From an uncultured Bacteroides sp. (lineage in GTDB: Bacteria; Bacteroidota; Bacteroidia; Bacteroidales; Bacteroidaceae): 32,760 nt of DNA. Location of the stretch: assembly GCA_905197435.1 (NCBI GenBank), contig CAJJYX010000010.1:1-32760 (forward strand), written 5' to 3'. The number at the start of each line of letters is the position of its first letter. The stretch's first letter is position 1. This document shows, one piece after another, positions 1 to 8,218 of the stretch. A program made the position numbers and the translations under genes. The notes beneath the pieces were generated by a model. The model worked only from the letters and a program-made list of their open reading frames with translations. It did no database searches and had not been told where the DNA came from.

Positions 1-471
1 CCTGCACGCTGCACGAAATATAGACAAAGGAGAAAAACCGGATACTTTATCAATAGTAAGATGACGTGAAAGTACTAATTTATCAAAAGTATTATCACGC
101 AAAGCATTTATAAAGGTATGAAAGCAGGAGGCATATTCCTCCGTAGAAGAAGTCAGGAACGATTCTTGTCCTTGCATCCGCAAAGCGACTTCCCGTTCTT
201 CTGCCGTATCATTGTCAATCGGCAAAGGTTGCCCCCACTGATCGGGTTGAATCAACACAACCGGACATGACTCACTCACCTGAAACGGAGCAATTACAAA
301 TCCTCTCTGTCCATTCAGTTCTTTCAAATCGTATATCAAACGGACCGCTCCTTCCGCCTGTGTCAACAGACGGGGAACTTTCTCCCCGGGAATGCGGTAA
401 ACAGCAAACGGCTGCTTCCGCTGAATAAATGCATCAATAGTTGTCAAATTACTTATTTCTTCGTCGGTCAT
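1..471 (-). CDS. menF: Isochorismate synthase MenF, N-terminal part (runs off window)
   Basis: An open frame of 157 codons reads leftward from an ATG at 471 to the window edge with no stop; I translated it by hand. It contains FDKLVLSRH, matching the start of the chorismate-binding fold of isochorismate and anthranilate synthases (K-VVLSR type motif), after a variable N-terminal region of about 125 residues. The family converts chorismate to isochorismate, the first step toward menaquinone, in the cytoplasm. Its ATG overlaps the stop of the preceding gene as ATGA, so the two are translationally coupled. The preceding gene carries a hotdog thioesterase of the type that hydrolyses DHNA-CoA in the same pathway, which supports MenF over EntC or a salicylate synthase. 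The catalytic C-terminal half is outside the window. Confidence 0.85.
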   Translation of the reverse strand, partial: MTDEEISNLTTIDAFIQRKQPFAVYRIPGEKVPRLLTQAEGAVRLIYDLKELNGQRGFVIAPFQVSESCPVVLIQPDQWGQPLPIDNDTAEEREVALRMQGQESFLTSSTEEYASCFHTFINALRDNTFDKLVLSRHLTIDKVSGFSPLSIFRAACR

Positions 472-1699
472 CTCTTTTTCATCACACTGTTGACTACCCG
501 TATGGAAGACACTAGTTTGTTTGTTGAAGTAAACACGTCTACATTCCATACATGGGAGGAACGTCCCTTATGTACAACTGTTCCTACTGCACGCACTGTA
601 TCTCCTTCATGTGCAGAAGATATGTGGTTTCCACTGACCTGCATTCCTACTACAATCTCGTCCGGCTGGCAAAGAATCATTGAACCGAGTCCGGCAACTG
701 TTTCCGCCAATGCAAGAGTAGCCCCGCCATGCAAAATGCCAAAAGGCTGACGGGTACGATGGTCTACCGGCATTGTTGCTTCCACACGGTCTTCGTCGGC
801 ATAGGTATATTGAATTCCCAAGTTTCCCATCAATGCGTGTCGTGCCCGTTCGTTCAGTAAATCAAGAGGAATCTCTGCTGCATGCACTTCTGCCAATATT
901 ATTTTTTCTACGGCCAAGGCAACCCCGTCCTCTTCATTGGATGCCGTCACATAGTCAGCACAGACCTTTACCGAATCTTGTGAATGTTCCATAGCTATAC
1001 CCATACCGGCCAGTTGGAGCATGGTTACATCGCATACGCCATCTCCAATCGCAATGACTTCTTCACGTTTTACTCCCAGATGTTCTAACAGAACACCTAA
1101 AGTATTTGCTTTGTCAATTCCGCAGGGCACTACTTCTAAAAAGTAAGATTCGGAACGGAATGTGTCCAAAGTTCCAGCCAGGCGTTTTTTCCAATGTTGT
1201 TCCAGTTCGACCAGCGCTTTCTCTTTATCACTCACCAGCATGCATTTGCAAGGCGCAAAGTCTATGGCGGTGGAGAACTCATCTTCCCTGATTATCTTCA
1301 GATTATTTAGCTGGGCTTCCTTCTTTATGTGTTCATTCTCCGGGCTGTCTGTTATAATGTTGTCATCATGGTAGGTGAAAATGGCAAAGCCGTTTTTGCG
1401 GGCTTTCTTTTCCAGATAAGGCAACATTTCCGGATTGATACGTCGCTCGAACAGTATTTCCCCGTTTTGTGCATTTATTATTTGGCAACCGTTATAGGAG
1501 AGAACAAACCCTCCGTAATTGCCAAGTTCGAGGGTTTTGGCCAGTGGCATTAACCCATAAGTTGGTCTGCCGGATGCCAAAACTATGCGTACTCCCATCT
1601 GCTGGACCTTTAGCAGAGCTGCTAATGTCCTTTTACGATCTCTCTTTCATCATTGAGTAGCGTTCCATCTACATCAAGAACCAATAACTTATATTTCAT
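468..1699 (-). pseudogene. HAD-IIB (Cof) phosphatase fused to hotdog thioesterase, with one-base frameshift
   Basis: Two frames together encode about 410 residues. The first frame starts at ATG 1699 (MKYKLLVLDVDGTLLNDE), giving HAD motif I with the nucleophile Asp, then hits a stop after about 25 codons. The second frame continues from about 1634 with KRTLAALLKVQQMGVRIVL, the ASGR motif, a Lys motif (GIDKANTLG) and GDGVCD, where most Cof proteins have GDxxND. Adding one base to the four-T run at 1631-1634 joins the frames. From about residue 275 a hotdog domain follows with GILHGGATLALAE, as in PaaI and DHNA-CoA thioesterases. Coupling to menF suggests the thioesterase half hydrolyses DHNA-CoA; the phosphatase substrate is unknown. 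The break may be a sequencing error, a true mutation, or -1 slippage at A-AAA-G. Read literally, the intact part is the ORF from 1598 without the nucleophile. Confidence 0.75.
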
Positions 1700-1726
1700 G
1701 GCAATTTGATTTTGGGGTTTATGTCA

Positions 1727-1734
1727 CAAAGTTA
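1727..1734 (-). promoter_or_regulatory. Bacteroides -7 element for the HAD/thioesterase-menF operon
   Basis: Read on the minus strand the bases are TAACTTTG, matching the Bacteroidales sigma-ABfr -7 consensus TAnnTTTG, 27 bases before the ATG at 1699. I see no convincing -33 TTTG at the usual distance. Confidence 0.45.
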
Positions 1735-1808
1735 GGAAAATGACTGATAAAACGGTAGTATTCGTTTTATTGTTTACTGAAACTTCTTTTATTTATGTTT
1801 CTTATTTA

Positions 1809-1816
1809 TATCTTTG
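1809..1816 (+). promoter_or_regulatory. Bacteroides -7 element for the B12 uptake operon
   Basis: TATCTTTG fits TAnnTTTG. Transcription would begin around 1823, immediately before the folded riboswitch, which is where it must begin for the riboswitch to be transcribed whole. The -33 region is T-rich but has no clear TTTG. Confidence 0.5.
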
Positions 1817-1829
1817 TCCCACGTTTTGT

Positions 1830-1996
1830 TCTGCGTTCTCTATCCGGAGAAGCGGATGAAAAGGGAATCGGGTGAAAGTCCCGAACAGTCCCGCTGCTGT
1901 GAGTTCCATGCTTGGTGTATCATACTTGTGCCACTGCTCTTCAGAAAGAACGGGAAGGCGATGTACCGGGAACGAGTCAGAAGACCTGCAAAACAA
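1830..1996 (+). ncRNA. Cobalamin riboswitch (AdoCbl-type B12 aptamer)
   Basis: The ordered conserved blocks of the cobalamin aptamer are present: AAAAGGGAA near 1858, GGTGAAAGTCC near 1871, GAACAGTCCCGCTGCTGTGA near 1884, GCCACTG near 1930, CGGGAAGGCGATG near 1951, and the B12 box GAGTCAGAAGACCTGC at 1974-1989. It ends about 75 bases before the ATG of the btuB-like receptor. Binding of B12 to this element normally reduces expression of the downstream uptake genes. An open frame starting inside it at 1872 is an artefact of the receptor frame being open upstream. The 3' expression platform was not resolved. Confidence 0.95.
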
Positions 1997-2066
1997 AGTC
2001 GGAAAATTGTCCATTCGAGGAAAGTGGGCAGTGCGCAAATGGTTTAAGATAATCTTCATTTATTCT

Positions 2067-4082
2067 ATGTCGGGAAGGACTAAGATACTACTGGCCTGTG
2101 TTGTCTCATTGGGTGTAAGCATACTCCGGCTCTCTGCCCAGGAGGTAGGGGGAGATACGATTACGGGGAAAGTGCATCAGATAGAGAAAGTGACAGTGAC
2201 AGCACGCAGGGTGCCCAATAAAGTGACTTCTGCCGTACCCATACAGACGATGTCACGGCAGGATATCAGTCGGCTGGGAATACAGAATATGGCAGATGCT
2301 GTGCGTCGTTTTGCCGGAGCCAATGTCAAGGACTATGGAGGCATTGGAGGACTGAAAACGGTTTCCATACGCAATATGGGGGCAGCCCATACGGCCGTCA
2401 GCTATGATGGGGTGGCGGTGAGTAACTGCCAGGCAGGGCAGATAGATATCGGGCGTTTCTCGCTGGACAATGTTTCCATGCTTTCGCTCGCCATCGGGCA
2501 GTCGGAGGACTTGTTGCAGTCTGCCCGTTTGTATGCGTCGGCCGGTGTGCTGGGCATAGAGACGGAAAAGCCTCATTTCGATGACGGGCGCAATGCCGCT
2601 TTCCAGGCACGGGTGCGCGGAGGTTCGTTCGGCATGATCAGCCCCTCGCTGCGCTGGTGGCAGAAGCTGGGCAGCCGTACACGGTTGGCGGTAGATGCCG
2701 GTTATATGAGGGCGGACGGGAATTACCCTTTCACGCTGGTCAATGGGAAATACGTGACGGAAGAGAAACGTAACAACTCCGGCATCTATTCCTGGCAGGG
2801 CGAAGCCACCCTTTATCATACTTTCAAGGATGACAGCGAACTGGATGTGAAGGGTTACTACTTCTATTCCCGCCGGGGACTTCCGGGGGCAGTTACGCTC
2901 TATAATCCCCTTTCCGATGAAACGCTTTGGGATGAGAATACTTTTGTGCAGGCACGTTATAGAAAGCATTTTTCGCCCCGGTGGAGTCTGCAGGCACAAG
3001 CAAAGTATAATCATGGCTGGAACAAATATAAGGATGAGGGCAAGGAATATACCGACGGATATTATCGGGAAAATCACCGGCAAGACGAATATTATATTTC
3101 CGCGACCGTTCTCTACCGTCCTTTGGAAGCTTTGACCCTTTCGTTGGCGCAGGACGGGGTGATAAACAAGTTGCGCAACAGTTTGCCGGAATGTCCTTTC
3201 CCCACAAGATATACTTCCATCAGTGCCTTCAATGCACGCTACCGGCAAGGATGGCTCACGGCCACGGCCTCGCTGGGGCATACCGCCACTTCGGAGCATG
3301 CCGAGAAAGGTACGGTCCCCGATGACTTCCATCGCTTTGCCCCCTCTTTATCAGTCAGTATGCAGCCTTGGCAGGACGAGTCGCTGTATTTCCGATTGAT
3401 GTATAAGAGTACGTTCCGTCTGCCCACTTTCAACGACCTCTATTACTACCGGCTGGGCAACCGCAATCTGCGACCCGAGAAGGCAGACGAATATAATGTC
3501 GGCATCACATGGAGCAAATCCGGATTGTCTGTGTTCGACTATATCTCCGTTACGCTCGACGGTTACTATAATGATGTGACGGATAAGATTGTGGCTTTTC
3601 CCACCACCTATGCGTGGAAGATGGCGAACTACGGCAAGGTGCATGCCGCAGGTGTGGATGCCACTTTGGCGGCAACCGTTCCATTGACGGAGAAAATAAG
3701 GCTGATTATGTCGGGCGGATATACATGGCAAAAGGCCATTGACCTGACCGATTCCGACGCGAAGAACTATAAGGACCAATTGCCTTATACTCCTCTTCAT
3801 AGCGGAAACGCGTCCGCCATTGTAGAAACGCCGTGGGTGAATGTGGGCTACTCGGCGGTAGGAGTGGGAAAGCGCTACTATTTGTCGCAGAACATTCCGG
3901 AGAATGAGATTGAGGGCTATCTGGAGCATACGATGAGCCTCTCTCATGAGTTTGCTTTGGGCGGTTGCCGGCTTCTGTTGCAGGCCGAGATTATAAATCT
4001 GACCGATGAACAGTATGACGTGATAAAATATTATCCTATGCCGGGCCGTTCGTGGCGGTTGACGGGTACTTTCAAGTTTTGA
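2067..4082 (+). CDS. btuB: TonB-dependent outer-membrane cobalamin receptor (BtuB-like)
   Basis: The protein has 671 residues from the ATG at 2067. I chose this start because it gives a signal peptide (MSGRTKILLACVVSLGVSIL, then cleavage near LSAQ), whereas the longer frame begins inside the riboswitch. A TonB box-like VTVTAR lies near residue 40, then a plug domain (QDISRLGIQNMADAVRR; GIGGLKTVSIRNMG; VSYDGVAVSN), then a 22-strand-type barrel ending in the terminal Phe that BAM recognises (TGTFKF). The family imports cobalamin and other corrinoids across the outer membrane with TonB-ExbBD energy. Substrate assignment rests on the B12 riboswitch directly upstream and the BtuG-like, BtuF and BtuC genes downstream. 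It lacks the N-terminal carboxypeptidase-like domain of SusC proteins. Confidence 0.9.
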   Translation: MSGRTKILLACVVSLGVSILRLSAQEVGGDTITGKVHQIEKVTVTARRVPNKVTSAVPIQTMSRQDISRLGIQNMADAVRRFAGANVKDYGGIGGLKTVSIRNMGAAHTAVSYDGVAVSNCQAGQIDIGRFSLDNVSMLSLAIGQSEDLLQSARLYASAGVLGIETEKPHFDDGRNAAFQARVRGGSFGMISPSLRWWQKLGSRTRLAVDAGYMRADGNYPFTLVNGKYVTEEKRNNSGIYSWQGEATLYHTFKDDSELDVKGYYFYSRRGLPGAVTLYNPLSDETLWDENTFVQARYRKHFSPRWSLQAQAKYNHGWNKYKDEGKEYTDGYYRENHRQDEYYISATVLYRPLEALTLSLAQDGVINKLRNSLPECPFPTRYTSISAFNARYRQGWLTATASLGHTATSEHAEKGTVPDDFHRFAPSLSVSMQPWQDESLYFRLMYKSTFRLPTFNDLYYYRLGNRNLRPEKADEYNVGITWSKSGLSVFDYISVTLDGYYNDVTDKIVAFPTTYAWKMANYGKVHAAGVDATLAATVPLTEKIRLIMSGGYTWQKAIDLTDSDAKNYKDQLPYTPLHSGNASAIVETPWVNVGYSAVGVGKRYYLSQNIPENEIEGYLEHTMSLSHEFALGGCRLLLQAEIINLTDEQYDVIKYYPMPGRSWRLTGTFKF

Positions 4083-4135
4083 ATAATCTATTTATGAACA
4101 ACAAAAACTAATTATAAACAATAACAACTGTAATT

Positions 4136-5236
4136 ATGAAAGTAAGAAGCTTATTATTTGGCATGCTCTGCATGCTTGCTTTGGGTGTCTCTTTGGCATC
4201 TTGTAGTGACGACGATGATGATTCTCTGGATGACGGCGGGTCGAAGGTGACACTGCCGCAGACGCGTGTCTATATTCTGAACGAAGGTGGTTGGAACGCT
4301 AATAATGCAGGACTTGCCTTTTATGCACCCAATAAGGATGCGGATTTTATCAGTGATATCTACAAGACCCAAAACAATGCCAAGTTGGGTGACCTTGGTC
4401 AGAGTATGATTGAGTATGAAGATGAAATATATATAGCCGTTTATGGCTCTAATTATCTGACTAAGCTGAATGCCGCAGGTGTGGAGTTGAAACGTGTTTC
4501 GTTTGTTGGTGATAATGACCTTAGTGGCGGTATTCGCTATATCGATGCTGAAGATGGATATATCTATGCTTCCTTCTACGGAGGAGTTGTAGCTAAAATC
4601 AATGCGAAAACGTTGGAGGTAGTGGATAAACTGCCTGGACTTGGCGACAATCTGGAAGGTGTGGTAATCTGCGAGGATATGCTGTATGTGGCGAATAGCT
4701 GTACTGCTGATTGGAGCACTTATCACAATGACGTAAAGGTGATAGATTTACGCACTTTCAAGCTGAAAGAGACGTTGACGGTAGCTTTAAACCCCAATGC
4801 TTTGATTGAAGAGGATGATAAAGTCTTTTTGATTTCATGGGGCAATTATGGAGATGTTGGCTATTCATTGCAGATGATAGACCCTGCTGCCAACAATAAG
4901 GTGACGGAATTGGGCAGTGCCACCCGTATGTGTGCTGATGATGATATTCTCTATTTGACTTATTCAAATTACACCAATCCTACCACTTCTTTTTTTACTT
5001 ATAATATAAAGACTGGAAAGATGGATGAAGCTTCTTTCTTGAAAGATATACCGGAAAAGTTGAAAACTTCTACGATTTATATGTTGGAAGTAAATGATAA
5101 TAACGGTGATTTCTATATTGGTACTTCTGAATATACCACGAACGGCACTATTTATCGTTTCAAGAAAGACGGTACCTTTATAGAGCAGTTCGATGCAGGA
5201 GGTATGAATCCTAATTCCGTTGTTTTCTTTAATTGA
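4136..5236 (+). CDS. btuG: Surface B12-binding lipoprotein, BtuG-like beta-propeller
   Basis: The protein has 366 residues. The signal peptide ends in the lipobox LASC (Cys at about residue 23), followed at once by SDDDDD, an acidic run typical of Bacteroidetes lipoproteins exported to the cell surface. The rest has repeated beta-propeller blades of the YncE/quinoprotein type (YILNEGG near the start, VYGSNYLTKLN, ASFYGGVVAKINAKTLEVV, VANSCTADWS, VKVIDLRTFKLKETL, IYRFKKDGTFIEQFD at the end). Members in Bacteroides, such as BtuG2 of B. thetaiotaomicron, bind B12 very tightly on the surface and hand it to BtuB. It follows the receptor by 53 bases in the same direction. Assignment as BtuG rather than another propeller lipoprotein rests on this context and fold. 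Confidence 0.85.
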   Translation: MKVRSLLFGMLCMLALGVSLASCSDDDDDSLDDGGSKVTLPQTRVYILNEGGWNANNAGLAFYAPNKDADFISDIYKTQNNAKLGDLGQSMIEYEDEIYIAVYGSNYLTKLNAAGVELKRVSFVGDNDLSGGIRYIDAEDGYIYASFYGGVVAKINAKTLEVVDKLPGLGDNLEGVVICEDMLYVANSCTADWSTYHNDVKVIDLRTFKLKETLTVALNPNALIEEDDKVFLISWGNYGDVGYSLQMIDPAANNKVTELGSATRMCADDDILYLTYSNYTNPTTSFFTYNIKTGKMDEASFLKDIPEKLKTSTIYMLEVNDNNGDFYIGTSEYTTNGTIYRFKKDGTFIEQFDAGGMNPNSVVFFN

Positions 5237-5322
5237 TTTCGTTAAAAATAATAAAGCTGTTCCGATTACTGAAGAATAGTTTATTAATAGTTATGATGCT
5301 ACATGACAATATGTATGTACCG

Positions 5323-5334
5323 TAGATTAATCTA
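5323..5334. repeat. Perfect 12-bp palindrome upstream of the MACPF gene
   Basis: TAGATTAATCTA is its own reverse complement and lies about 100 bases before the MACPF start, in the 195-base gap after btuG. It could be an operator or a chance palindrome in AT-rich DNA. No matching -7 element was clear beside it. Confidence 0.3.
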
Positions 5335-5430
5335 AATTATAGGCTATTTATGATTTCTTGAAACCATAAAGATGTTTTAAGCTTAATGTGTGGTAAAATG
5401 TTGATAAATGATAATTTAAATAATGTGACT

Positions 5431-7077
5431 ATGAAAACAATAGTGTGTTTTATTTTCTTATTTGTTTCTATAGTGTCTTGTACAGATATATCTGATGATA
5501 TGAATATAGAAGTTATGTCTGAAAGTAAAGCAATAGTTTTGAAGGAACGAAATCCTAATTATCCTTGGATTCCTTCTGATTATAAATCCGTGCTTACTGC
5601 AACTAGAGGTGTGACCAAGGATTATGCAAGCACGTCTCATCGACGATTTTTAGGGTATTCGTTTAAAGATGATATTTATCCATTAGAAGATACTCGAAAT
5701 CTTGGATATGAGGTTATTGATATAGATAAACTTTACAAGGATAATCCTAAATATTTAGATGCTTGGAAGAATAACACGGGAGCTGCCAGTAGCTTTTCAT
5801 ACGCAACTTTTGATAGATATGTTTCTAATTCAACTGTGACAAATAGTGTCTCAGGAGGTTTTAAACTTAATCTTGGATTATTTTCAATAGGTAATAAAAG
5901 AAACCTATCATCGGTATTTTCAAAGTCAATGATTGAAGATAAAAATACAACTTTTGGAGAATTGAATATTATAGTAAGAGATTCTTGTTATAGATTGCAG
6001 TATAGCTCAAACATACAATCTAAAATTAAAGAAAAATATCTCTCCGAAACCTTTAAAGATGAGTTGTATAATACTCATCCTAGCGAATTTTTTTCTAATT
6101 ATGGGGGGGTTGTCTTGACTGATTTTGTTGTAGGAGGAAAAGCTACGGCACAATATGCTGGTATATATAAAAAGACAGAAACGAATGAAACGAAAGAAAG
6201 CAAGATGAGTAATGAGATAGAGGCTTCTTATGGTTTCAAGTATGACGAGGATAAAGATGGAAATGTGTCGGGAAACTTAGGATTGGGGAGAGGTAACAAT
6301 AGTGGTACATCTATAACAAATGAGTTTAGTTCGATAATGATGTCAATCAGAACTATTGGGGGAAATTCAAGTTTTGCTTCTTTTTCAATTCCTAAAGAAG
6401 TAAAGAATACTAATGTGGATTTGTCTGCATGGGTTTCTTCTTTAAATGATAAAAGTACACATAATATTGTAGAATTTGGAAATGGAGGGCTTATACCTAT
6501 TACGGATTTAATAGTGGAGGTAAATCTTAAAAGTCAAATTAATAAATATTATGAAACGGGGGTAAGTCAGATAGAAAAATTGAGTGAGCCTTATGTTATC
6601 ATAAAAATACGTCTTTGGAATGGGCAGTTTTATATATTTGAAACTAATTTATATACTAGATTTGGTTCTGCTATTGCTTTAAGACATAAAGTTATATATG
6701 CAACGGAGAATTATAAATCTTATCTTAAGGAGGAGGCAAAAAGAGTTAGTGGAATGTTCGGATTGAAAGTTATTAACGGTACGCCATTTGAATTTGATGA
6801 TATGTCATTTGAATTTGCAGATGAAGATAGTAGACCTGCATCGCAGGCGTTTAATTTTAGTGTATTTGAAGAAAAGTATTTAAAGAAGTTTGTATATGGT
6901 AATACTATTTATCTTGTTAGTAATTTAGAATTTAAGGAAAAGAAATATGCACTGTCTATATATAAAGATCGATATATAGATGAATATGCAATGCGGGATT
7001 TAATAAATCGTTTGCCTACTATTGATAATATGACCTATGAAGAACTTGTAAAAAATTATAATATTTACGCTTTGTAG
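5431..7077 (+). CDS. MACPF (perforin-like) lipoprotein, candidate BSAP-type antibacterial toxin
   Basis: The protein has 548 residues from the ATG at 5431. The upstream in-frame ATGs are less likely because MKTIVCFIFLFVSIVSC at 5431 is a clean lipoprotein signal with Cys17. The MACPF signature is visible as YGGVVLTDFVVGGKATAQY at residues 224-242, then RTIGGNSSFASF at about 307-318, and AWVSS with LIPITDLI at about 333-361. Residues from about 380 to the end are unassigned and may bind the target. Bacteroides secrete MACPF proteins (BSAPs) that kill related strains through a specific outer-membrane protein or LPS glycan. The gene lies between btuG and btuF in the B12 operon, ends 6 bases before the btuF start, and is much more AT-rich than its neighbours, with frequent ATA and AGA codons, which points to transfer. 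The fold call is firm; toxicity is inferred. Confidence 0.82.
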   Translation: MKTIVCFIFLFVSIVSCTDISDDMNIEVMSESKAIVLKERNPNYPWIPSDYKSVLTATRGVTKDYASTSHRRFLGYSFKDDIYPLEDTRNLGYEVIDIDKLYKDNPKYLDAWKNNTGAASSFSYATFDRYVSNSTVTNSVSGGFKLNLGLFSIGNKRNLSSVFSKSMIEDKNTTFGELNIIVRDSCYRLQYSSNIQSKIKEKYLSETFKDELYNTHPSEFFSNYGGVVLTDFVVGGKATAQYAGIYKKTETNETKESKMSNEIEASYGFKYDEDKDGNVSGNLGLGRGNNSGTSITNEFSSIMMSIRTIGGNSSFASFSIPKEVKNTNVDLSAWVSSLNDKSTHNIVEFGNGGLIPITDLIVEVNLKSQINKYYETGVSQIEKLSEPYVIIKIRLWNGQFYIFETNLYTRFGSAIALRHKVIYATENYKSYLKEEAKRVSGMFGLKVINGTPFEFDDMSFEFADEDSRPASQAFNFSVFEEKYLKKFVYGNTIYLVSNLEFKEKKYALSIYKDRYIDEYAMRDLINRLPTIDNMTYEELVKNYNIYAL

Positions 7078-7082
7078 TAATA

Positions 7083-8215
7083 ATGAAAAGATACTGTTTA
7101 TTTGTCTGCTTAGTTGCACTCTTGCTCTTTCCTCCTGCGGAGGAAAGAGCAAGAGTGCCTTTTCTAATGTGGAAGGTGATACCATTCCCTTACGTTATGC
7201 AGAGAACCTCACTTTAGTCTCCTATCCCGACTACACCCTCGCCACCCTGCGCAATCCTTGGGATACGCTGCACACGCTGCATACCTATGTGCTGGTCCCC
7301 AAAGACCGCGAACTCCCGGCACATCTTCCGGCAGGCACCGTAGTGCGTACACCGCTTGCTAAATCAGTCATCTATTCCTCCGTCCATTGCGGACTGATGG
7401 ATAATCTGGGCGTATTTGGCAGCATCGGCGGCGTCTGCGACTTGAAGTACATCAAGCTGCCTGCCGTGCACGAAGCTTGCCGACAAGGCACCATCGCCGA
7501 TTGTGGCGACGGCATGAACCCCGACATGGAACGTATCATCGACCTGCACCCCGATGCCATCCTGCTCTCTCCGTTCGAGAACAGCGGAGGCTACGGTCGC
7601 ATCGAGAAGCTGGACATCCCCATCATCGAGTGTGCCGACTACATGGAAACCTCCGCCCTGGGGCGTGCCGAGTGGATGCGCTTCTACGGACTGCTGTTTG
7701 GAGCAACAGCGCAGGCGGACAATCTCTTTGCCGAAGTGGACAGCTGCTATCAGCGGCTGAAGACGCGTGCACAGCTTTCCTCCACGTCCTTTTCCGTTAT
7801 CAGCGAGCTGAAAAGCGGCTCGGCATGGTACGTTCCAGGCGGACGCAGCACCATGGGCAGGCTTTTTCAGGATGCTTGCGGGCGATATGCTTTTGCCGAC
7901 GATGCGCATAGCGGTTCCGTTCCCCTTTCTTTTGAGACGGTGTTCGACAAGGCAGGTGATGCCGACTTCTGGCTGGTGAAGTACAACCGCGACCGAGACA
8001 TGACCTATGCAGACCTCGAGGCGGACTACATAGGCTACACTGGCTTCAAGGCTTTCAAGACCCGAAACATCTATGGTTGCAACACGGCAAAGGTGCCTTT
8101 CTACGAAGAGACGCCTTTCCGTCCCGACTATTTGCTGGCAGACCTGATACAGATTCTCCATCCCGAAATAGGAGATTTGGGAGGTTTGCGCTATTTTTGC
8201 AGACTGAAGGAGTGA
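7083..8215 (+). pseudogene. btuF: Periplasmic B12-binding protein BtuF-like, apparent one-base frameshift at lipobox
   Basis: The main frame runs from about 7134 to 8215 and contains an ABC substrate-binding fold of the BtuF/FecB/FhuD helical-backbone class (GGVCDLKYIKLPAV; IIDLHPDAILLSPFENSG; IPIIECADYMETS; FSVISELKSGSAWYVPGG; FDKAGDADFWLVKYN). Its first ATG lies deep in the domain; only a GTG exists at 7169. A separate frame from ATG 7083 gives a signal peptide (MKRYCLFVCLVALLLF). One extra T at 7128-7130 joins them as LLLFSSCGGKSKS, a normal lipobox, giving about 378 residues. The break lies inside a perfect hairpin. It may be a real quasipalindrome mutation, a sequencing error or recoding. 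The role would be delivery of B12 to BtuC, whose gene begins 3 bases after the stop. Confidence 0.8.
7116..7158. repeat. Perfect 20-bp inverted repeat with 3-base loop at the btuF lipobox
   Basis: Bases 7116-7135 and 7139-7158 are exact reverse complements, separated only by TGC, and the right arm is followed by CCTTTTCT. The hairpin lies 39 bases after the MACPF stop and inside the btuF signal-peptide coding region. It could act as a terminator or attenuator for the MACPF transcript, and it is the site of the btuF frameshift. Confidence 0.9.
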
Positions 8216-8218
8216 GTG

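Noticed and set aside
1872..2066. N-terminal extension of the btuB reading frame
   Set aside because: It is translated from the cobalamin riboswitch; the signal peptide begins at 2067.
2253..3332. Long minus-strand open frame opposite btuB
   Set aside because: It is a shadow of the high-quality receptor frame; its translation has no recognisable domain.
7169..8215. Intact btuF starting at GTG 7169
   Set aside because: That start lacks any signal peptide, while a perfect lipoprotein signal lies just upstream in another frame, so a frameshifted gene is the better reading.
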